This document shows positions 7,898 through 15,478 of a stretch of DNA of 25,095 nucleotides, one piece after another. The DNA is from Sphingomonadales bacterium (GTDB lineage: Bacteria > Pseudomonadota > Alphaproteobacteria > Sphingomonadales > Sphingomonadaceae). Location of the stretch: positions 1 to 25,095 of the forward strand of contig JAGWUU010000007.1 in NCBI GenBank assembly GCA_028868335.1. The letters run 5' to 3'. The notes beneath the pieces are model-generated. The model did no database searches. It worked only from the letters and a program-made list of their open reading frames with translations, and was not told the origin of the DNA. The position numbers were made by a program, and so were the translations under genes. Positions within the stretch are counted from its first letter, which is position 1, and every line of letters starts with the position of its first letter.

Positions 7898-8816
7898 GGG
7901 CGAGCACTTCTTCGGGTTCGGGATAAGGCGATGCATCGGCGAAGGCCATTACGTCCTCGATCTGCCTCGCGGCGTCGGCGCGCATTTCCTCCAGACCGGC
8001 ATTGGTGATCTGGTCCTCGGTCAGCAGCCGCGCGGATTCCAGCTTGATCGGACAGAGCTTGTGGAGTTGCGCCAGTTCATCGCGGCTGCGCGTTTCGCGA
8101 GCTGTCGTTGAATGCGAGCGCAGCCGCAGGGACGAACACTCGAGAAAGGCCGGTCCCTTGCCCGAACGGACATGCTCGACCAGTTCACCGGCAACCTTGG
8201 CCATCGCCCATACGTCGAGGCCATCGACAAGCGCCGTCGGGATCGCGAAAGCGCGGCCGATGTCTCGCAGTTCCTTGGCGGCATTCGACGCCTCGCGCGG
8301 GGTCGAAACCGAGAGTTGGTTGTTGTTGCAGACGAACAGCAGCGGCAAATGCCAAAGCGTGGCGATGTTGAGCGTTTCGTAAAGCCCGCCTGCACCGCTT
8401 GCTCCATCGCCGAACAGGATCGCGACGATTCCGTTCCCACCCCCCAGCTTGCGCTCCAGTGCGACCCCGGCGGCGATGCTGATATTACCCCCGACGACGG
8501 CATGAGCGCCGAAGAACCCGCTTTCTTGGTCGGAAAGGTGCCCCCGCCCGGCGCGGCCACGGTTGACGCCTGCCACCCTGCCCAGCAGTTCCGCCATGAG
8601 CTTGCCGGGATCGACCCCTCGCGCCAGAGCAGGCCCGATCGAACGGCCGCCGGTAAGAAGCTGGTCGCCATCCTCCAGCACCAGCGACAGGCCGACGGCC
8701 ACTGCCTCCTCACCTGTGGAGAGCAGTTGAAAGCCGTGATCCTTCCGCGCTGCGAGGGCATCCTCGAAAGCGCGGATCAGCATCATGCGCCGCAGGGGAA
8801 GCAGTGCATCGCTCAC
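7887..8816 (-). CDS. 2-oxoacid dehydrogenase E1 component, alpha subunit
   Basis: A 309-residue alpha subunit of the same E1. The TPP/Mg motif is complete: GDGASGAGGLYETLN beginning at Gly136 and ending with CNNN at 163-166. RGRAGRGHLSD (87-96) and the phosphorylation-loop-like SHSTTARETRS region, both typical of E1 alpha, are also present. It is slightly shorter than most pyruvate E1 alphas (about 320-400) because it has little N-terminal extension, so it starts almost at the domain. The start is GTG 8816, overlapping the preceding gene's TGA by four bases (GTGA), so translation is coupled. It forms an alpha2beta2 heterotetramer with the product of the next gene. Its position between SGNH/glycosyltransferase genes and a solitary lipoyl domain points to a biosynthetic rather than a central-metabolic role; that is an inference. 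Confidence 0.93.
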   Translation of the reverse strand: MSDALLPLRRMMLIRAFEDALAARKDHGFQLLSTGEEAVAVGLSLVLEDGDQLLTGGRSIGPALARGVDPGKLMAELLGRVAGVNRGRAGRGHLSDQESGFFGAHAVVGGNISIAAGVALERKLGGGNGIVAILFGDGASGAGGLYETLNIATLWHLPLLFVCNNNQLSVSTPREASNAAKELRDIGRAFAIPTALVDGLDVWAMAKVAGELVEHVRSGKGPAFLECSSLRLRSHSTTARETRSRDELAQLHKLCPIKLESARLLTEDQITNAGLEEMRADAARQIEDVMAFADASPYPEPEEVLAHVE

Positions 8817-9679
8817 GTCGCGGGTCTCCTGCTGCCAAGAACCTGACGCATCGCGGCCACCAGCAGGCGGGTGCTGTCACGCAATCCCCTGCGGCGGATG
8901 GCCATGACCAGCCGCCGTGCCGCTTCACCCGGTCCGATCCGGCCGGAGAGAACCTGTCCAACCAACCACCCGGCATGGTTTTCCTGCACCGCATCGGTAG
9001 TGATGCTGACGCGCTGGCGCTGGCGGCCACGGCCGAGCGTCACAAGGTCGCTCTGCAACAGTACCGCCACCGGCTTGATGCCGGATCGGCCCGCCTCGAT
9101 CGCGGCCTTCATCCGTTCCTGGGCTTCGAACGGCAAGACGTCGTCGAGGCAGTTGGCCACAACCGACAAGGCCAGCTCGTCGCTCGCCGTCTCGACCGCT
9201 GCCTCGCTCTCCAGCCTGTAGTCGCAGCCCAGCGCCAGCCCGCCTATGTCGGCAAGGATGCGATCGAGATCGAGGACAAAGGCGCCATAATCATGCGACA
9301 GGCCGACCGCCAGGAGGTTGAGGCGCCGGATGCGGACAAGGCGGGCCTGGCCCTCATCGTCGTCCCTTCCGGCTACGCAGCGCAGGACGGTGACGATCAG
9401 CACCGGGTCGCCCGATTCCGCCAATGCCTCGACCAGCGCCCGGATCGCCGGTTCGATCTCCGCCCAGGGCCTTGCCAGGTCCGCCGCATAGGGCAGCAGC
9501 GAGACAATGCGGATCGTGCCCGCGTCGGCCTGCAACAGGGCATCGCCGTTCGTCACGTCATCATAGTGAACCGTTACATTCTCCGCGTTGCTGGCCCGGG
9601 AGAAAACCTGCCCGAAGGCGCGCGCGGTGATCGCGCTTTCGCCCGGGGTGGTCCAACCCGCGATGGCGATCCTGCTCAT
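8813..9679 (-). CDS. Degenerate SGNH-like protein of the E1/lipoyl locus
   Basis: A 288-residue protein I first did not recognise. Residues 113-147 match the SGNH-like protein encoded at 10714-11502: both have an RIRR(F/L)NL helix, then a strand ending in LDLD/VDVD, then a (V/I)LA helix. Beyond this, Asp153 aligns with that protein's catalytic Asp234, but the following His237 is replaced (CDYRL against LDVMH), and the block I region (GWTTPGESA near residues 8-16) is not a convincing GDSL. It is therefore probably a catalytically weakened paralogue or a binding subunit. Residues 180-288 form an extra Arg-rich helical C-terminal domain of unknown function. ATG 9679 overlaps the glycosyltransferase stop by four bases (ATGA), and its own stop overlaps E1 alpha, so it is a fixed part of the operon. 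No signal peptide or membrane segment is seen. Confidence 0.55.
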   Translation of the reverse strand: MSRIAIAGWTTPGESAITARAFGQVFSRASNAENVTVHYDDVTNGDALLQADAGTIRIVSLLPYAADLARPWAEIEPAIRALVEALAESGDPVLIVTVLRCVAGRDDDEGQARLVRIRRLNLLAVGLSHDYGAFVLDLDRILADIGGLALGCDYRLESEAAVETASDELALSVVANCLDDVLPFEAQERMKAAIEAGRSGIKPVAVLLQSDLVTLGRGRQRQRVSITTDAVQENHAGWLVGQVLSGRIGPGEAARRLVMAIRRRGLRDSTRLLVAAMRQVLGSRRPAT

Positions 9680-10707
9680 GAAACCAGTTCGCCGCTGTCG
9701 CAGGTTGCCGCGATATAGGCTTGCCTTACGGCTTCGCGGCCGACCATCTCTTCAAACCGCGCCGACCGCAGTTCGAGTTCGCGCAGCGATCCGATCCGGG
9801 CCGGTTCCGGCAATGCCGAATTGTCGCTGATGCTTTGCCAGAACAGTGGCAGCAGGGCCACCACCGGCTCTGGATGCGCGTCGTAAAACACCGCTTCCCA
9901 TTCGAGATCCTCAAGCGGATCGCGCCAGCCGCTGCGGTGGGTCATGTGGTAGCTGCGCGCTTCGGTCGCCACCATCTTCATGCCCGATCGGCAAAGGCGC
10001 AGCGCCAATTCGCGATGCTCGTTGATGCTGATGTCAGGATGAAACCCGCCCGAAGCGAGGAACGCGGCGCGCGAAAGCGACTGGTTCGCGCCCGAGGCCG
10101 CCGCCCACAGCACAGCGCAATCCGGGTCGTCACGCAACGCCGCCATTTCGAGATCGAACAGCTTGCGCGGACCGAAGCCGGGGTAGATGCCGGGCTGGCC
10201 GCGCCGGTCGATCGAGGCGAAGTCGTTGCGAATCTGGTCGGGCGTTACCAGTGCGCGGTTCAGCTCGTTGTCCGACATGCGGGCCACGCGATCTTCCTCG
10301 CCCGCGCGCGGCGTGCCGCTTGCCGGATCGAGGAACGGACGGGTGCAGCGCAGGTGATGAGTCTCCCCACGTACGATCAGCCCCTCGCGCTGGCGATGAC
10401 GATCCATGTGCCTTGCGACGAATTCCGGTTCGGCCAGCGTGTCGCCGTCGAGGAAAATCACGACATCGCCCGAGGCCCGGGTAGCTCCGGCATTTGCCGC
10501 CGCAGACCGCCCGGCAGGGGTAGCATGATGAACAGCGACCAGATCGAGATCGCCCCGCGCCTCTGCAAGCACGGCGTCGGTATGGTCGGACGATCCATCG
10601 TTCACCACCACAACCTCGGCCGACTCGCTTTGCGCGGCAAGGCTGGCGAGAGTCAGGCGCAGCCTGTCGGCTTCGTCCTTCGATCTGATCACGACGCTGG
10701 CCTTCAT
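9676..10707 (-). CDS. Glycosyltransferase family 2
   Basis: A 343-residue inverting GT-A glycosyltransferase that transfers a sugar from a nucleotide-sugar donor. The N-terminus MKASVVIRSKDEADRL is the classic GT2 first strand; the nucleotide-binding VVVNDGSSD is at 33-41 and the metal-binding DGD at 87-89 (FLDGDT). An acidic site near NEHRELALRLCRSG, followed by a WRDPLED segment, fits the acceptor-side region. No transmembrane helices are seen, so it is probably cytoplasmic or peripheral. The gene starts six bases after the SGNH gene encoded at 10714-11502 and overlaps the next gene by four bases. In this operon it could build the glycan that the E1/lipoyl/SGNH proteins then acylate, or glycosylate a small metabolite; neither can be decided from sequence. 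Confidence 0.9.
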   Translation of the reverse strand: MKASVVIRSKDEADRLRLTLASLAAQSESAEVVVVNDGSSDHTDAVLAEARGDLDLVAVHHATPAGRSAAANAGATRASGDVVIFLDGDTLAEPEFVARHMDRHRQREGLIVRGETHHLRCTRPFLDPASGTPRAGEEDRVARMSDNELNRALVTPDQIRNDFASIDRRGQPGIYPGFGPRKLFDLEMAALRDDPDCAVLWAAASGANQSLSRAAFLASGGFHPDISINEHRELALRLCRSGMKMVATEARSYHMTHRSGWRDPLEDLEWEAVFYDAHPEPVVALLPLFWQSISDNSALPEPARIGSLRELELRSARFEEMVGREAVRQAYIAATCDSGELVS

Positions 10708-10713
10708 GGTCCG

Positions 10714-11502
10714 CTACTCCTCCAGCACCCCGAGATCGTCGAGTATCCGCACGACCTCCTCGGCGATCAGTCGGTATCCCTCGGGATGCAGGTGCATTAC
10801 GTCGAGTTTCAGCCGCTCCGCCCCGTTTCGCGCCAGGACCGCGTCCACGTCGACGATCGAAAAGCCCAGTTCCGCCGACAATTCGATCAGCGCGAGATTG
10901 AAGCGCCGGATCCGCGTGGCGTAGGTTTCATCAAGCCCAAGGTAGCAATGGACCCGGTCGCCGGGAATCACGGCGCTCATGTTGTAAACCAGAACCGGCA
11001 CATCGCGGTCTTGCCGAAGCCGTTCGATGATCGCGGCGAGATTGGCGATCGCGTCATCAATCCGCATGGTCCCGATCGGTTCGAATTCCGACTTGAGCCA
11101 TTCGCGCTCGCACTCCGCCCAGGTCGATGCGTTGGCAGGATTGAAGCGGAACCCATCCCGCCGATGCCGGACGAGCTGCGATGCCACGTCCGGAAGGATC
11201 GACAGGATCACCGCGTCCGGCGCCGACGTGAAAACCTTGTCGCTGAACTGCGAGGTGAGCGGATAGGTGCCAAGGGAAAGGTCGTGTCCGTCAAAGACGG
11301 GTGGCACGACACCATCGGCGGCCAACAGTGCGTCAAACCGGGTCAGGGTTTCGTGCTGCACGCGCATGGTCACGCCGGGGTAGCGCGGGCGAATGATTTC
11401 GTTGATGCCATTCCACTGCAACTGGCCACCAACCCGGCACGAGTGCAGTGAATCGTGGACATCGACATTGCCCTTCGCAAAAAGCGTCACCCGCTTCGCC
11501 AT
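10714..11502 (-). CDS. SGNH/GDSL-hydrolase-like protein, first gene of the - strand operon
   Basis: A 262-residue protein with an SGNH-like layout: a first strand VTLFAKGNVDVHDSLH with Ser18 in place of the usual GDSL, a strand ILSILPD at 99-105, VLVYNM at 170-175, SIVDVDAV at 215-222, and the closing DVMHLHPEGY with Asp234 and His237, a typical block V. The block I sequence VHDSL is shared with VHGSL of the protein encoded at 5190-6548, so the two form a distinct subfamily. No signal peptide is visible. The family includes esterases and O-acyltransferases; an acyltransferase taking an acyl group from a lipoyl carrier would fit the neighbours but is speculation. ATG 11502 heads an operon that runs through the glycosyltransferase, E1 and lipoyl genes. 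The 5' region is long (447 bases to the next gene). Confidence 0.75.
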   Translation of the reverse strand: MAKRVTLFAKGNVDVHDSLHSCRVGGQLQWNGINEIIRPRYPGVTMRVQHETLTRFDALLAADGVVPPVFDGHDLSLGTYPLTSQFSDKVFTSAPDAVILSILPDVASQLVRHRRDGFRFNPANASTWAECEREWLKSEFEPIGTMRIDDAIANLAAIIERLRQDRDVPVLVYNMSAVIPGDRVHCYLGLDETYATRIRRFNLALIELSAELGFSIVDVDAVLARNGAERLKLDVMHLHPEGYRLIAEEVVRILDDLGVLEE

Positions 11503-11949
11503 CGGACCGTTATCCCGGCGTCGGCCGCGTGCCGGTTTGCGCGCGGTTGCGGGTTGACGGGAATTTCTCCACCTCTCGGGAGCAATTCGTGAACCTGTAT
11601 CGCGTCAATCAAAAACCCCCGGAACCAAAGCCGCAAGCGGCAGGCAGGAGCGAAAGATAACGCCAGCGGACCGCGACACGAAGGGTGCAAAGGAGTTAGC
11701 CACCCGGGGCATCAGCAAGTTCCAGCCGTCGCGGGCATTTACCCTGCCGACGGTCGAACGCACGGGCACATCACCGGCAAGGATGGCGAGAACATCTGTT
11801 GCCAGTCCATCCATTGCCGTATATGATATTGAAATATATTATTAATATTGCAAACTTGCCCAATTGAGCAAGCCGCTTTCGCGGTCAACACCCCTCCGCG
11901 GGACGGGTGAGTCATCCGCCACTGCCCGGCAACAAAGTGTTAGGTACGG
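11503..11949. other. 447-base intergenic region upstream of the SGNH/E1 operon
   Basis: This is the longest gap in the window, between the 3' end of cckA and the 5' end of the SGNH/E1 operon. It carries an AT-rich block and a palindrome (entered separately) and a small GCCG-CTTG-CGGC hairpin near 11630-11641. A possible 69-codon frame on the - strand (11605-11814) starts next to the AT-rich block but has no clear ribosome site or recognised domain. No convincing T-tailed terminator for cckA is seen. If transcription starts at the AT-rich block, the operon has a leader of about 300 bases. Confidence 0.6.
11820..11872 (-). promoter_or_regulatory. AT-rich block with adjacent 18-base near-palindrome; probable promoter/operator
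   Basis: Positions 11820-11850 are almost pure A/T in an otherwise GC-rich region. Directly beside it, 11855-11872 reads CTTGCCCAATTGAGCAAG, a dyad with only one mismatched pair (CTTGCnCAATTGnGCAAG). On the - strand TTGGGC inside the dyad and TAATAT 16 bases later could serve as -35 and -10 for the SGNH/E1 operon, so a repressor at the dyad would block the promoter. The promoter boxes match only partly; the dyad is the firmer observation. Confidence 0.45.
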
Positions 11950-14376
11950 TCAACCACCGCTCAACACAGCGCCTACCTTGTCGCCAATCTGCTGGACGCT
12001 GAATGGCTTAGGCAGGAAATGAACCCCGGCGATATCGATCTGCTTGCGCAGTTGCTCTTCGGCATAGCCGGACATGAACAGCACTGGCAGGTTCGGCGCG
12101 ATCTTGCGGACTTCGCGGACCATCGAGGGTCCGTCCATCGCAGGCATGACAACGTCGGAAACGATCAGATCGAATTCCTCGCCTTGCTGGATGATCTCCA
12201 GTCCCTCGTCGCCGTCGCTCGCGCTGACGACGGTGTAGCCGGCGCGGGTCAGCGCCCGCTCGGCGACGGCGCGGACCATGTCCTCGTCCTCCACCAACAG
12301 GATCCGGCCACCTCCAGACCATTGCACCTGCGGCACATTTGCCGCCCGCGCATCGGCCGCTTCGACCCGAGGGGAATCCTTCGTCTGATAGTGCACGGGA
12401 AGATAGACCGCGAACTTCGTCCCCTTGCCGTGTTCGCTATCGGCGAAGATGAAGCCGCCCGACTGCTTGACAATGCCATAGACCGTTGAGAGCCCCAGAC
12501 CGGTGCCCTTCCCGGTTTCCTTCGTCGTGAAGAAGGGTTCGAAGATCTTGCCGAGGTGGTCGGCCGGGATGCCGGTGCCGGTGTCCTCCACCGAAAGCGC
12601 AGTGTAGTCGACCTGCGGCATGATCGCGTTGCGCATTCCTCGCACGTCGGCTGCGGTAACGCGGCGCGTGGCGATGGTAATCCTGCCGCCCTCGCCCTTG
12701 GCCTGGATCGCATCGCGGGCGTTGACCGCGAGGTTGACGATGACCTGCTCAAGCTGGGTGGGATCGGCGCGCACCGCGCCCAGATCGCGATCATGGGTGA
12801 CGACGAGCTGGATCTTCTCCCCGATGAGGCGTTTCAGCAAGTGCGACACATCGGAAACGACATCGGGCAGTTGCAGCACCTCGGGTCGCAGGGTTTGCTG
12901 GCGACTGAAGGCAAGAAGCTGGCGCGTCAGGCTCGCCGCGCGATTGGAATTGGCGCGGATCTGCTGAATGTCGTCATAGTCGCTGTCACCCGGCGTATGG
13001 CGCAGCAGCATGAGATCGCACGTGCCGAGGATCGCGGTAAGCACGTTATTGAAATCGTGGGCAACGCCGCCGGCAAGCTGCCCCACAGCCTGCATCTTGG
13101 TCGCCTGGGCGACCTGGCGCTTGAGCCGCGTCTCCTCGGTGCTGTCGGTCAGGCCCAGCAGTACGGCCGCCTCGCCCAGCCCGCGCACTCCCGCCAGCGA
13201 CAACGAAACCGGCTCCTCCGCCATGCCTTTGAGCCGCACGGCAATATCACCGCTGCTGGCGGGACCTTGCGAAAAACGACGGACCGCATCGGACAGCGGC
13301 CCCTTGTCCTCCTGCACTACCAGGTCGGTCGGATAGGTTGGTGGCGCATCGTGTTCACGCCCTGCGGCGCGCATGAAGGCCGGGTTGGCAAACAGCATCC
13401 GCCCATCGCGATCGACCATGGCAAGGCCCAGCGGAAGCGGCCCCAGCAAAGCCTCAAGGTGCGGAACCGCTGCCGTACCGTCCCCGCCACCACCGCCAAG
13501 GCCGGTGCCGTGATCGGCAAGCAGCATCAGCGACGGCGTGGTGTTGTAATCCGGTTCAACCGCTGAATCCGGATCGGCGACCGGCAGGTAGAACATCGTG
13601 ATGGGCGCGCCGCGCTGGCCATCGCGCGCCCAGGTAATCCGGTCGCGTTCATCCTGGCGAAGAAGCGGGGTGAAGTCCTGCCCGGTCAGCAAGGCCGCGC
13701 TGTCGCCGGTGGCGCGTTGGGCAAATCCGGCGCTTGCGACGCGAATCTTGCCGTCGGGATCGACGATCGCCGCCGCAACCCCCGCCTGCGACAACGCCCG
13801 GCCAAGCTTGCCGACAAGGTGAGGAACAAGATCGGCGACCAGATCGCTTCCGGCGATCGGCGTCAGCGTCCACACCAGATAGTCGTCGCCGCGCCCCGCA
13901 CGCAGCGCCCCGGCCGTCCAGCGGCCGCCCGCGCCTTCGACGAGATCGGCACTGCCCTTCCCGTCACGCCAAGCTGAACGCCCAGCCTTGGCGAGGCGTT
14001 CCAGGCTTGCATTGTCCACCTCGAGCCTGGGCGGAGCATGGGCTATGCCGAACCAGTCCTCATAACGCGCATTGCCGCAGACGAGGCGCCCAGCGCGATC
14101 GGTAATGGCAACGGCGGCATCGGCGCGTTCGATTGCCGCGACGGTTACCGACCAATCCGGCAGCGCAAATTCCGTTGGCGTCGCCTCACCGCGCGGACGA
14201 CCCAGCGTCCAGACGAGCCCTCCAAGAGCCAAGGTTCCCGCAGCGAACCCGGCCAGCGCGGCCAACTGGTGCGTCGCGAGCCAGACCACCACGAGGCTCG
14301 CAACCACTCCCGCGCCAACCAGCAGGCGATCGGTGTTTCCGCGAGCGGAAGTACGGACCGGCGCGGCCTTGCTCAT
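11950..14376 (-). CDS. cckA: Hybrid sensor histidine kinase CckA
   Basis: An 808-residue hybrid kinase that in alphaproteobacteria feeds phosphate through ChpT to CtrA and CpdR to control the cell cycle, motility and division. Two N-terminal membrane helices (about 17-34 and 38-58) precede PAS-like regions (about 80-170, 195-290 and 310-410). The HisKA domain has GGVAHDFNNVL with phospho-acceptor His440; the ATP-binding domain has EQVIVNLAVNARDA (N box), DTGTGIP and GKGTGLGLSTVYG (G boxes). The C-terminal receiver has VEDED, Asp741 in VSDVVMPAMDG and Lys790. HDFNNVL and the receiver at the C-terminus are the CckA arrangement. ATG 14376 is chosen because it overlaps the preceding stop by four bases (ATGA) and leads into the membrane segment. 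It is the last gene of the smpB-DUF2062-DUF2062-cckA chain. Confidence 0.93.
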   Translation of the reverse strand: MSKAAPVRTSARGNTDRLLVGAGVVASLVVVWLATHQLAALAGFAAGTLALGGLVWTLGRPRGEATPTEFALPDWSVTVAAIERADAAVAITDRAGRLVCGNARYEDWFGIAHAPPRLEVDNASLERLAKAGRSAWRDGKGSADLVEGAGGRWTAGALRAGRGDDYLVWTLTPIAGSDLVADLVPHLVGKLGRALSQAGVAAAIVDPDGKIRVASAGFAQRATGDSAALLTGQDFTPLLRQDERDRITWARDGQRGAPITMFYLPVADPDSAVEPDYNTTPSLMLLADHGTGLGGGGGDGTAAVPHLEALLGPLPLGLAMVDRDGRMLFANPAFMRAAGREHDAPPTYPTDLVVQEDKGPLSDAVRRFSQGPASSGDIAVRLKGMAEEPVSLSLAGVRGLGEAAVLLGLTDSTEETRLKRQVAQATKMQAVGQLAGGVAHDFNNVLTAILGTCDLMLLRHTPGDSDYDDIQQIRANSNRAASLTRQLLAFSRQQTLRPEVLQLPDVVSDVSHLLKRLIGEKIQLVVTHDRDLGAVRADPTQLEQVIVNLAVNARDAIQAKGEGGRITIATRRVTAADVRGMRNAIMPQVDYTALSVEDTGTGIPADHLGKIFEPFFTTKETGKGTGLGLSTVYGIVKQSGGFIFADSEHGKGTKFAVYLPVHYQTKDSPRVEAADARAANVPQVQWSGGGRILLVEDEDMVRAVAERALTRAGYTVVSASDGDEGLEIIQQGEEFDLIVSDVVMPAMDGPSMVREVRKIAPNLPVLFMSGYAEEQLRKQIDIAGVHFLPKPFSVQQIGDKVGAVLSGG

Positions 14377-14936
14377 CCCGCCGGTTCCCTGAGCCGCGCT
14401 TCCGCAAGCCGCAAGCGGCGCTTGCGCGCGACCCACAGCCGCCAGCCGAAGCCGGTCACCAGATAACCGAGCGTGGCCAGAACGGTGGCGATCACGAACA
14501 GGCCGAAGGCAGTATCGAGCCCGGCCCCGGTCATCCGCTCGAGCAGGTGATCCGTCTGCGTCTGCTGCATCGTCTCGCTGATCGGCGCAACGCCCGTCAT
14601 CTGGTCAAGATGGAGAACGGCCTTGCCGATCTTGTAGGCCAGCGGAAACAGGATCACCCAGGTCGCAGGGTTGCTGCTCCAGGTTGCGGCGATGGCGACC
14701 GGGACGTTGGCACGAACGAACACCGCGGTCAGCGCGGCAACCGCGCTGTGGGCAAAGGGAACCAGGACACCCACGAACAATCCCAGCGCAATCCCGCGCG
14801 GAACCGAGCGACGGTTGAACCGCCACAGGTCGCTGCGCAGAACGCGATGCGCGAAGGGCCGAATGAAGCGGTTCGCTTCAAGCTCCTCGCGGGTCGGGAA
14901 CCGGGCGCGCAGCCAGTCGATCACCCGGCCCTTCAT
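14373..14936 (-). CDS. DUF2062 membrane protein (second copy of the pair)
   Basis: A 187-residue DUF2062 protein. The signature lies at residues 32-60 (RSDLWRFNRRSVPRGIALG, then a hydrophobic segment), with a second hydrophobic pair around NPATWVILFPLAYKIG and a C-terminal helix (FGLFVIATVLATLGYLV) followed by a strongly basic cytoplasmic tail. The function of the family is not established; it is an inner-membrane protein. ATG 14936 overlaps the previous gene by four bases, and its stop overlaps cckA by four. It is a clear paralogue of the next entry (shared WRF.RRSVPRG.ALGL.VG). The longer reading of the same frame, to 15521, is rejected because it would run antiparallel through frames already used by that paralogue and smpB. 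Confidence 0.9.
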   Translation of the reverse strand: MKGRVIDWLRARFPTREELEANRFIRPFAHRVLRSDLWRFNRRSVPRGIALGLFVGVLVPFAHSAVAALTAVFVRANVPVAIAATWSSNPATWVILFPLAYKIGKAVLHLDQMTGVAPISETMQQTQTDHLLERMTGAGLDTAFGLFVIATVLATLGYLVTGFGWRLWVARKRRLRLAEARLREPAG

Positions 14937-15478
14937 CGGATGTCGCTCCGCAGCAGGGTACGGCGTTTGTGCCCCACCCACCAGCGCCAGGCCCAGCCTG
15001 AAACCAGGTATCCCGTGGCGGCCGCGATCGTGGCGACGATTACCAGACCAAGAGCCAGGGATTTCCCTTCGGCGGTCAGCCACTCGATCGCGCTCCACAG
15101 GTCGGTCAGCGCAAAGAGCCTGTCGATCGCCCCGCCCGCCTCGTTGTCGATGTGCAGCAGCAGGTTCCCCAACTGGTATGACCCCGCCCATATGAACGGC
15201 GTCGTGAAGGGATTGGTGACGAACGTGGTCAGCGCAGCAATCGGGACGTTGGCGCGCACCGGCATGCTGAGAATCGCGGCAAAGACGATCTGGGCGAACG
15301 GCAGCAGAATCCCCACAAGCAGCCCCAACGCCACCCCCCGCGGAACCGAGCGTCGCGTGAAACGCCACAGTTCGGAACGCAAGGTGGAGTTGGGAACCCA
15401 CCGGCTGCGCTCCATCTGCTCGCGCGTCGGCATGGTGCGATGGCCCCAGTCGCGGATACGGGAGACGAGGTTGCTCAT
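14933..15478 (-). CDS. DUF2062 membrane protein (first copy of the pair)
   Basis: A 181-residue DUF2062 protein starting at ATG 15478, overlapping the smpB stop by four bases. It carries the same signature as its downstream paralogue (RSELWRFTRRSVPRGVALG), then hydrophobic segments around LLVGILLPFAQIVFAAIL, NPFTTPFIWAGSYQLG and LALGLVIVATIAAATGYLV, and ends in a basic tail with a WRWWVGHKRR motif. The N-terminal 30 residues (RTMPTREQMERSRW) are basic and cytoplasmic in character. The family's role is unknown; the tight coupling to smpB and cckA is what stands out. The tandem pair most probably arose by duplication. Confidence 0.9.
   Translation of the reverse strand: MSNLVSRIRDWGHRTMPTREQMERSRWVPNSTLRSELWRFTRRSVPRGVALGLLVGILLPFAQIVFAAILSMPVRANVPIAALTTFVTNPFTTPFIWAGSYQLGNLLLHIDNEAGGAIDRLFALTDLWSAIEWLTAEGKSLALGLVIVATIAAATGYLVSGWAWRWWVGHKRRTLLRSDIR

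Noticed and set aside
9721..11451. A 576-codon open frame on the + strand
   Set aside because: It is antiparallel to the glycosyltransferase and SGNH genes, which have clear motifs and 4-6 base junctions; long antisense frames are normal in GC-rich DNA. It has no domain pattern.
11605..11814. Small - strand gene of 69 codons
   Set aside because: No clear ribosome site or recognised domain, so not listed as a CDS; kept only as a low-interest finding.
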